Shown: in pieces, positions 6,271 to 11,287 of the stretch
How positions within the stretch are numbered: position 1 is the stretch's first letter
Layout: the number at the start of each line of letters is the position of its first letter
NCBI GenBank assembly: GCA_023459915.1
Contig: JAEWSN010000152.1
Location: forward strand, 1-13,303
From: Bacillota bacterium
GTDB taxonomy: Bacteria > Bacillota > Clostridia > DSM-8532
Direction: 5' to 3'
DNA length: 13,303 nucleotides
Position numbers and translations under genes: made by a program
The notes under the pieces: generated by a model
What the model was told of the DNA's origin: nothing
The model's input: the letters and a program-made list of their open reading frames with translations, nothing else
Database searches by the model: none

Positions 6271-7143
6271 CTAAATGGTGCTCCGGAAGCCTTTTCCGAT
6301 GATTTCCGAGGTGGTGGTGATGGTGATGAAGGCGTCCGGATCGATGTCCCGGACGAACCGGCGCAGCAGCACGGCCTGTCGGCGTGTCATCACGGTGGTG
6401 ATGACCTGTTTGGGCTGGTGCGTGAACGCGCCGCGCGCCTCGTGGATGGTCGCGCCGCGATTGAGGGTGCCGGTGACGTACTGACTCACCTCCAGCGGAC
6501 GATTGCAGACAATCACCAGCTGCTTGCGGGCGTTGATGCTTTCAATGACGAGATCGATGAGAAACCCTTTGGCGAAAAGTCCAAGCATGGAATACAGGCC
6601 GATTTCCACGCCAAAAACGAACAGGGCACCCAGTGTGATGAGAAAGTCCGCGGCGAGCAGGGCCATCCCGACTTCCAGACTGGTCTTTTCACTGAGAATT
6701 TTTGCGACGATGTCCGTGCCGCCGGTGGAAGCATTCTGGTTGAACACAATGGCGCTTCCGATGGCCGGCAGGAGAATGGAGAATGCCAGTTCCAGCATCC
6801 GGTCGTTGGTCATGGGAGCCTTGAGCGGGAACAGCACATCGAGCACCCAGACCATGACGGACAGCGCAAACGAGGAGTAGACGGTCATGGAGCCGAAATG
6901 GCCTCCGATGGCCACAAACCCAATCACCAACAGCAACACGTTGATGATGCCCATCATGGGGCCGACCGCGATGTTTGGAAACGGCTGGCTGATGAGAATG
7001 GAGAGGCCGCTCACCCCGCCTGTGGCGAACCCGTTCGGCACCTTGAAGAAATGGATGCCGGCGGCGGTGAGAAGCAGCCCGAGGTTGACCCAGAGAAACG
7101 CAGGCAGTGTGATGCCTGCAAGCATGTTTTTGACGCGGCGCAT
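6271..7143 (-). CDS. YitT family membrane protein (YitT_membrane + DUF2179)
   Basis: This 290-residue integral membrane protein has about five or six hydrophobic segments within residues 10-200, including the family signatures FATGGVSGLSILI (39-51) and NASTGGTDIVAKIL (137-150). A soluble C-terminal DUF2179 domain follows (about 207-285, with TTVMTRRQ and DPDAFITI). Members are common in Bacillota; their transport or signalling role is not settled. The longer reading from a TTG at 7185 is rejected because a TATAAT box lies only four bases upstream of it. The ATG at 7143 has AAAGGA nine bases upstream. The gene converges on the GH78 gene across the large hairpin at 6179-6265 and diverges from the EamA-like gene. 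The family call is firm. Confidence 0.9.
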   Translation of the reverse strand: MRRVKNMLAGITLPAFLWVNLGLLLTAAGIHFFKVPNGFATGGVSGLSILISQPFPNIAVGPMMGIINVLLLVIGFVAIGGHFGSMTVYSSFALSVMVWVLDVLFPLKAPMTNDRMLELAFSILLPAIGSAIVFNQNASTGGTDIVAKILSEKTSLEVGMALLAADFLITLGALFVFGVEIGLYSMLGLFAKGFLIDLVIESINARKQLVIVCNRPLEVSQYVTGTLNRGATIHEARGAFTHQPKQVITTVMTRRQAVLLRRFVRDIDPDAFITITTTSEIIGKGFRSTI

Positions 7144-7161
7144 GAAGTCTTGTCCTTTCGC

Positions 7162-7170
7162 TGATATACT
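7162..7170 (+). promoter_or_regulatory. Possible extended -10 promoter for the EamA-like gene
   Basis: TGATATACT fits an extended -10 element (TG, one base, TATACT). No good -35 box is found, as is allowed for this class. The transcript would begin near 7177 and have a leader of about 125 bases that includes the 22-bp tandem repeats. Confidence 0.4.
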
Positions 7171-7188
7171 GGTGTCCGTACCCAATCA

Positions 7189-7194
7189 TTATAC
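7189..7194 (-). promoter_or_regulatory. -10 box for the YitT gene
   Basis: A perfect TATAAT is present on the minus strand, 45 bases before the YitT ATG, directly preceded by TG. The region where a -35 box should be is weak (TGCGAA). It supports the ATG at 7143 as the start and excludes the TTG at 7185. Confidence 0.5.
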
Positions 7195-7229
7195 ACCCGA
7201 TGGCAGCCGGTTCGCATGTTCCTGCCGAG

Positions 7230-7288
7230 GCGTTGCATGGCGTTGGCCGGCGCGTTGCATGGCGTTGGCCGGCGCGTTGCAGGGGTTG
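7230..7288 (+). repeat. 22-bp tandem repeat, about 2.7 copies, in the EamA leader
   Basis: A 22-bp unit beginning GCGTTGCATGG and ending CGTTGGCCGGC occurs at 7230-7251 and 7252-7273 without any change. A partial, altered third copy runs to 7288, right up to the AAGGAG ribosome binding site (7289-7294) of the EamA-like gene. Identical copies suggest recent duplication. Confidence 0.85.
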
Positions 7289-7302
7289 AAGGAGCAGCAG
7301 GC

Positions 7303-7728
7303 ATGGTCAAGCATTTTCTCCCGGTGTTCATCATTGTCGCTTCCAATATTTTTTACAATATATCCACGAAGTCGACCCCCGAAAAAATCAATCCGTTCTT
7401 CAGCCTGGTGTTCACCTATCTGGCTGCGGCCGGCGCTTCCCTCGTGCTGTTTCTTGTGACGGACACCGAAAGGAATGTGGCGGCGCAGACCAAAATGCTG
7501 AACTGGACATCATTTCTGCTGGCCGGGTGCATCCTGGGGCTGGAGCTGGGGTACATTCTGCTGTATCGGGCCGGCTGGGACATCAGCATGGGATCGCTGG
7601 TGGCCAACATCGGGCTGGCCATCGCCCTGATTGTCATTGGTGCGCTGTTCTACAAGGAACACATCACCCTGAACCATTTCATCGGCATGGTGCTGTGCCT
7701 GGCCGGCCTGGTGTTCATCAACCGGTAG
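7303..7728 (+). CDS. Half-size EamA/DMT transporter-like membrane protein
   Basis: The 141-residue protein has five predicted membrane segments, at about residues 4-20, 29-52, 68-91, 95-117 and 121-140. This is one EamA unit, where most drug/metabolite transporters carry two, so it likely works as a dimer. The stretch from the GCILGLELGYILLYRAGW segment to the C-terminal GMVLCLAGLVFIN follows the EamA pattern. No substrate can be named. The frame is open further upstream to 7216, but that extension is only tandem-repeat translation. The ATG at 7303 has AAGGAG eight bases upstream and is chosen. The gene converges tightly with the AraC gene, with five bases between stops and no terminator. Confidence 0.8.
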   Translation: MVKHFLPVFIIVASNIFYNISTKSTPEKINPFFSLVFTYLAAAGASLVLFLVTDTERNVAAQTKMLNWTSFLLAGCILGLELGYILLYRAGWDISMGSLVANIGLAIALIVIGALFYKEHITLNHFIGMVLCLAGLVFINR

Positions 7729-7733
7729 CGCGG

Positions 7734-8690
7734 TCATCGGGTCAAAAAAGTGTCTGCCGCCGGGAGGGCTTCCTGTCCGTTGTTTGAACGAGTGTCCGCC
7801 GCCGAAGCGGCTGCCTGCCCGCTGTTGCCTGCGGGGAGGGGCTTCTGTGTTGCTTTCCGGTATTGCAGCGGCGTGTTGCCCAGGATTTGGCGGAATGTCC
7901 GGATGAAGTGGGGGACGCTGTTGAACCCGCATGCGGCGGAAATTTGCGTGACATTGTCCGTTGTGTCGCGCAGCAGCCGGGCGGCGAGATTCACCCGACG
8001 GCGCACCAGGTATTCCCGGAATCCATATCCGGTTGTCCGGTGGAAAGCCCGGGAGAGGTGGTACATGTCGTAATGGAACAGGGCGGCGATCTCCTTGAGC
8101 TTGAGCGGTTCCGTTTCGTGGCTGTCGAGATGCCGCTGCACCTCCAGCATGTCGCGGGCGGTCTGAGAAAGCTCGGCGGAGGGAAACCGGTTCGCGTTGG
8201 TCCGGTACAGCAGAATGAGCAGGGTGCGGAGCGCGTTTTCCATGGCAAGCGTTCGGAAGGGCAAATCCAGAGCCTGCTCCTGAACCATTTGCTGAAGCAA
8301 TGCCTCGGTTTGCCCGGCCTCGGCCGGTTCCAGCCGAACCTTGTGACAAAAATGCTCCGGACGATAGCGGAACAGGGCTTCGAGTGCCGGCGTGCGCAGG
8401 GCCTCATACAGGGCATCCGGTTGAATCAGCACATAGTATCGGTGATACGGCCAGGCGAGCACCTCCACGTCGTGCGGTTCCAGATTGGAAATGAGCAGCA
8501 GATCGCCGGCGGCGGCCTCGTAGGGGTGTCCGGCGATATGGAAGCGGGAGCGGCCGCGGGTGGTGAGAATCAGTTCGTGGCTGTCGTGATGATGCGGGGC
8601 CAGCGCGTAGGACGCGGCATCTTCCCGGTACACCACGCGAAGGGGCTCCGAATCCTGGTTCACTGCGTGTGGTTTCATGGGCTGGCGCAT
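7734..8690 (-). CDS. AraC family transcriptional regulator with cupin sensor domain
   Basis: The 318-residue protein has an N-terminal cupin-type effector domain (about 18-85, with HHHDSHELILTTRG at 33-46), a helical linker, and two helix-turn-helix units (about 196-220 and 247-271, the second with ISAACGFNSVPHFIRTFRQ). It should bind a small ligand, perhaps a sugar or an operon substrate, and control transcription. The start at 8690 has GGAGGT six bases upstream. It is divergent from the redox operon, the usual place for its own regulator, and two 21-bp-spaced sites lie between them. Unusually, about 30 residues follow the DNA-binding domain, and these include a duplicated 14-residue stretch (NSGQAAASAADTRS at 289-302, then NNGQEALPAADTFL at 303-316). 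The family is certain; the ligand is unknown. Confidence 0.93.
   Translation of the reverse strand: MRQPMKPHAVNQDSEPLRVVYREDAASYALAPHHHDSHELILTTRGRSRFHIAGHPYEAAAGDLLLISNLEPHDVEVLAWPYHRYYVLIQPDALYEALRTPALEALFRYRPEHFCHKVRLEPAEAGQTEALLQQMVQEQALDLPFRTLAMENALRTLLILLYRTNANRFPSAELSQTARDMLEVQRHLDSHETEPLKLKEIAALFHYDMYHLSRAFHRTTGYGFREYLVRRRVNLAARLLRDTTDNVTQISAACGFNSVPHFIRTFRQILGNTPLQYRKATQKPLPAGNSGQAAASAADTRSNNGQEALPAADTFLTR
7750..7826 (-). repeat. 42-bp-period direct repeat encoding the AraC tail
   Basis: Two 35-bp copies (7750-7784 and 7792-7826) match at 27 positions and start 42 bases apart, which is 14 codons. They encode the two related 14-residue stretches at the end of the AraC-family protein. 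Confidence 0.75.
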
Positions 8691-8730
8691 GGCTTGACCT
8701 CCGCGGGGCTCGTATGGGCAGGGGGAATCG

Positions 8731-8760
8731 CAAAAAACATCAATTTCAAGTCAAAAAAAC
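8731..8760 (+). promoter_or_regulatory. Likely AraC-type operator: two A-tract half-sites 21 bp apart
   Basis: CAAAAAAC (8731-8738) and CAAAAAAAC (8752-8760) start 21 bases apart, two helical turns. With transcription starting near 8798 they cover about -67 to -38, just before a poor -35 region. This is the classical position of an activating AraC-family half-site pair. It lies between the AraC gene and the operon it probably controls. Confidence 0.5.
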
Positions 8761-8785
8761 GCCACCATAAAAACGATGGTATGGA

Positions 8786-8791
8786 TATAAT
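8786..8791 (+). promoter_or_regulatory. -10 box for the redox operon
   Basis: A perfect TATAAT with no good -35 box at 16-18 bases (CACCAT at 17), as expected for an activator-dependent promoter. ACCAT (8764-8768) and ATGGT (8776-8780) form an inverted repeat just upstream. The leader to the ATG at 8879 is about 80 bases. Confidence 0.55.
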
Positions 8792-8878
8792 CCAAACAAA
8801 GGCAACTTTCCTTGAAGGTGGCCAACAAGAACATCGTATCACGCGCCGCCGGAAAAAGGGAGCGCATGGGAGGCTTGC

Positions 8879-10228
8879 ATGGCAGAAACAACCTTTACCG
8901 AATTCCATTATCAGGACATTTCCGCGTTGCGGCAGGATGCGGCGTCGCTGGGACTGTCGCTGCCACTGTCCGATGATTTGTCCGTGCTTGGCCAGCCGCT
9001 CACGCTGACAGCCGGCGGACGGGCGTGGACACTGCCCAACCGGTTGGCGTGTCATCCCATGGAAGGCAGTGACGGCAATCCGGACGGCACACCGGGGCCG
9101 TTGGTCATCCGCCGTTATGAGCGTTTCGCCGCCGGCGGCGTGGGGCTCATCTGGTTCGAGGCCGTGGCGGTGGTGCCGGAAGGACGCGCGTCACCGAACC
9201 AGCTGGCCATCAACCGCGACAACTGGCAGGCGTTTGCCGCGCTGGCCGCCCGCATCAGGGAGATTGCCGCGGACACCCATGGTCCGTCCCACAAGCCGGT
9301 GCTGCTGATGCAGCTGACACACTCCGGCCGCTTCAGCAAGCCGGAAGGGGTTCCGGCCCCCATTTTTGCGTGCCGCAATCCGTTTCTGGACGAACGGACG
9401 AAGGTCACGGACGAAAGCCGGGCCATCACCGATGACGCCTTGGAGGCGTTGGAGGACAAATTCGTCGAGGCGGCGCTGCTGGCCAGGCAGGCAGGGTTCG
9501 ACGGGGTGGATCTCAAGGCCTGCCACCGGTACCTGGCGTCCGAGCTGTTGTCGGCGCACACCCGGGAAGGCCGGTATGGCGGCTCTTTCGAGAACCGAAC
9601 CCGGTTTTTGCTCAATGTGGTCCGCAAGGTGCGGGCGGCCTGTGGTCCGGATTTTCTGCTCGGCTCCCGGGTGAACCTGTACGACGGCATCGCATACCCG
9701 TATGGATGGGGTGTGGATGCGCAGGATGTGACCCGTCCCGATTTTTCGGAACCGTTGGCGCTTGCGAAACTGCTGTATGCACAAGGGGTTCGCCTGTTGA
9801 ATGTCACCATGGGCACCCCCTACTTCAACCCGCATGTGAACCGGCCCTATGACAAGGGCGGCTATGTGCCGCCGGAGCATCCGCTGGTTGGCGTGGCCCG
9901 CCTGCTCGAGGGAACGTCCCTGGTGCAGCGGGCGGTGCCGGGCCTGGCCGTCGTGGGCACGGGATACACCTGGGTGCGGCAGTACGCGGCCCAACTGGCC
10001 GCGGGGATGGTGTCGGCGGGCAGCGCATCCGTGATCGGGTTTGGGCGGCAGGCCTTTGCCTACCCGGATTTTGCGGACGACATCCTCCGCGCGGGCGGCC
10101 TGTCCAAGGACAAGTGCTGCATCACCTGCGGCAAATGCGCGGAAATATTGCGCGCCGGCGGCACCGCGGGTTGTGTGATTCGGGACGCCGGCGTCTACGC
10201 GCCGGTCTACAAGGCCTGCTGCCGGTAA
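8879..10228 (+). CDS. Old Yellow Enzyme-type NADH:flavin oxidoreductase with C-terminal Cys cluster
   Basis: The 449-residue protein is an FMN-dependent TIM barrel of the OYE family, which usually reduces activated C=C bonds. Family marks are CHPMEGSDGN (58-67), RYERFAAGGVGLIWFEA (79-95), QLTHSGR (145-151), LASELLSAHTREGRYGGSFENRTRF (219-243), and an FMN phosphate region near VIGFGRQAFAYPDF. The C-terminus has C414-x2-C417-x2-C420-x11-C432, resembling the iron-sulfur site that follows the barrel in 2,4-dienoyl-CoA and enoate reductases, but the FAD/NADH domains that come next in those enzymes are absent. At the usual substrate-binding pair (H-x-x-H/N-G-Y-L) it has K213-A-C-H216-R-Y-L. The start has GGGAGG five bases upstream. 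It is the first gene of an operon with the SDR and FAD proteins. Substrate unknown. Confidence 0.88.
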   Translation: MAETTFTEFHYQDISALRQDAASLGLSLPLSDDLSVLGQPLTLTAGGRAWTLPNRLACHPMEGSDGNPDGTPGPLVIRRYERFAAGGVGLIWFEAVAVVPEGRASPNQLAINRDNWQAFAALAARIREIAADTHGPSHKPVLLMQLTHSGRFSKPEGVPAPIFACRNPFLDERTKVTDESRAITDDALEALEDKFVEAALLARQAGFDGVDLKACHRYLASELLSAHTREGRYGGSFENRTRFLLNVVRKVRAACGPDFLLGSRVNLYDGIAYPYGWGVDAQDVTRPDFSEPLALAKLLYAQGVRLLNVTMGTPYFNPHVNRPYDKGGYVPPEHPLVGVARLLEGTSLVQRAVPGLAVVGTGYTWVRQYAAQLAAGMVSAGSASVIGFGRQAFAYPDFADDILRAGGLSKDKCCITCGKCAEILRAGGTAGCVIRDAGVYAPVYKACCR

Positions 10229-10239
10229 CGGATGCCGGC

Positions 10240-10351
10240 GGCACAATTCCGTTCAACAGTTGGAGCCGGGTGCTGGCGGCAACAGGCTTGGCCGACAGGC
10301 AGAGCCGTTTGTCGGCCGGCACAATCCCATCCAAGAGGCGGAGCCGGATGC
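10240..10351 (+). repeat. 34-bp imperfect direct repeat flanking an intercistronic hairpin
   Basis: The 138-base gap between the OYE and SDR genes holds two 34-bp copies, 10240-10273 and 10318-10351, both beginning GGCACAAT and containing GGAGCCGG. They match at 27 of 34 positions. The second ends 15 bases before the SDR start codon and next to its ribosome binding site. They may be a decayed duplication or a paired binding site. Confidence 0.75.
10290..10317 (+). other. Intercistronic stem-loop between OYE and SDR genes
   Basis: GGCCGACA (10290-10297) and TGTCGGCC (10310-10317) form a perfect eight-base stem around a twelve-base loop. No T run follows, so it is not a standard terminator. 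It may shape mRNA stability or relative expression of the genes in the operon. Confidence 0.6.
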
Positions 10352-10366
10352 GCGGGAGGCATTTCG

Positions 10367-11194
10367 ATGAAACGGGAAGCGAAGAAGAAGGTTGTGGCAC
10401 AGGTTGTGGAACAGGTGGTGGATGACCAGCGTGTTGCCCTGGTGACAGGCGCGACACGCGGCATTGGCCTTGGCATTGCCAAAGCGCTGGCGCGGGACGG
10501 ATTTGCCCTGGCCATCACAGGCACCCGCGCGGCCGCGGAAGCGGCCGATGCCGTGGATGCGTTGACGGACGAGGGAGTTCCTGTGTTCTATGTTCAGGGC
10601 AACAATCGGGACCCGGAGGCCCGTACGCGGGTGGTTTCGGAGACGTTGGCGCGGTATGGCCGCATCGATGTGCTGGTCAACAACGCCGGCGTGGCCCCGG
10701 AGGTGCGCCGGGACCTGCTCGAGATGACCGAGGAGAGCATGGACCGCGTGCTGGACATCAACCTCAAGGGGACGTTTTTCCTGACCCAGCGGGTGGCCAA
10801 CGAGATGATTCGCCTGATGGCGGGGGGCATGCCCCTGCGGCCGGCCATCGTCAATGTTTCCTCCGTGTCGGCCTACACCGTGTCCACGGCCAGGGGCGAG
10901 TATTGCATCTCCAAGGCGGGCCTTTCCATGGTGACGCAGCTGTTTGCGGATCGGCTGGCCGAACACGGCATCGGGGTGTACGAGGTGCGTCCCGGCATCA
11001 TCCGAACGGACATGACGGCCGGCGTCACCGACAAATATGACGCGCTGATCGATGGGGGTCTGACCCCCATCAAGCGCTGGGGGACACCGGAGGATGTCGC
11101 GGATGCCGTGTCGCTGCTGTGTGGCGGGCGCCTTGGATTTTCGACCGGGGACATCCTGAATGTGGACGGCGGATTCCACATCCGGCGGCTGTGA
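10367..11194 (+). CDS. Short-chain dehydrogenase/reductase (FabG-like SDR)
   Basis: The 275-residue NAD(P)-dependent oxidoreductase has the classical SDR order: TGATRGIG cofactor motif (27-34), NNAG, and the catalytic set S166, Y179, K183 (NVSSVS then YCISK). PGIIRTDMT and the ending TGDILNVDGGFHIRRL are typical of FabG-like enzymes. It should interconvert a hydroxyl and a ketone; in this operon a catabolic substrate is more likely than fatty acid synthesis. The start at 10367 has GGGAGG seven bases upstream. The frame is open further back, but without a supported start. The first 21 residues are an extra lysine- and valine-rich arm with a threefold repeat (KVVA, QVVE, QVVD) not usual in the family. 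It lies between the OYE and FAD genes. The fold is certain; substrate and NADH/NADPH choice are open. Confidence 0.92.
   Translation: MKREAKKKVVAQVVEQVVDDQRVALVTGATRGIGLGIAKALARDGFALAITGTRAAAEAADAVDALTDEGVPVFYVQGNNRDPEARTRVVSETLARYGRIDVLVNNAGVAPEVRRDLLEMTEESMDRVLDINLKGTFFLTQRVANEMIRLMAGGMPLRPAIVNVSSVSAYTVSTARGEYCISKAGLSMVTQLFADRLAEHGIGVYEVRPGIIRTDMTAGVTDKYDALIDGGLTPIKRWGTPEDVADAVSLLCGGRLGFSTGDILNVDGGFHIRRL
10388..10423 (+). repeat. Three 12-bp near-repeats in the SDR N-terminus
   Basis: Three 12-base units, at 10388, 10400 and 10412, each contain GTTGTGG or GTGGTGG and encode KVVA, QVVE and QVVD just before the first strand of the Rossmann fold. Confidence 0.65.
11051..11071 (+). repeat. 21-bp palindrome inside the SDR gene
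   Basis: A perfect palindrome around one central base, with core GGGGGTCTGACCCCC, spans codons for D-G-G-L-T-P-I. It shares the GGGGTC-N-GACCCC core with the pair inside the GH78 gene (4509-4550). The encoded residues look normal for this part of an SDR, so chance is possible. Confidence 0.6.
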
Positions 11195-11226
11195 CGCGGA
11201 GGGCGTGACGCGCTGCTTTCCAACCC

Positions 11227-11273
11227 CCGAATCATTGGTGGCATTCGGCATGCGCGCCACAGTTTGCCTGTGG
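11227..11273 (+). promoter_or_regulatory. Paired stem-loops before the FAD protein's ribosome binding site
   Basis: In the 93-base gap between the SDR and FAD genes, CCGAAT/ATTCGG (11227-11232 and 11243-11248) and CCACAG/CTGTGG (11257-11262 and 11268-11273) form two perfect six-base stems. GTGGC (11238-11242) could instead pair with GCCAC (11256-11260), which would break the second stem. The second stem ends four bases before the GGGAGG of the next gene. The arrangement recalls an mRNA switch controlling translation, but stems this short also occur by chance. Confidence 0.35.
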
Positions 11274-11287
11274 ACAGGGAGGAACAG

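Noticed and set aside
7144..7185. TTG at 7185 as the YitT start
   Set aside because: A TATAAT box lies four bases upstream, so this codon would be at or before the transcript start; ATG 7143 has a good ribosome binding site.
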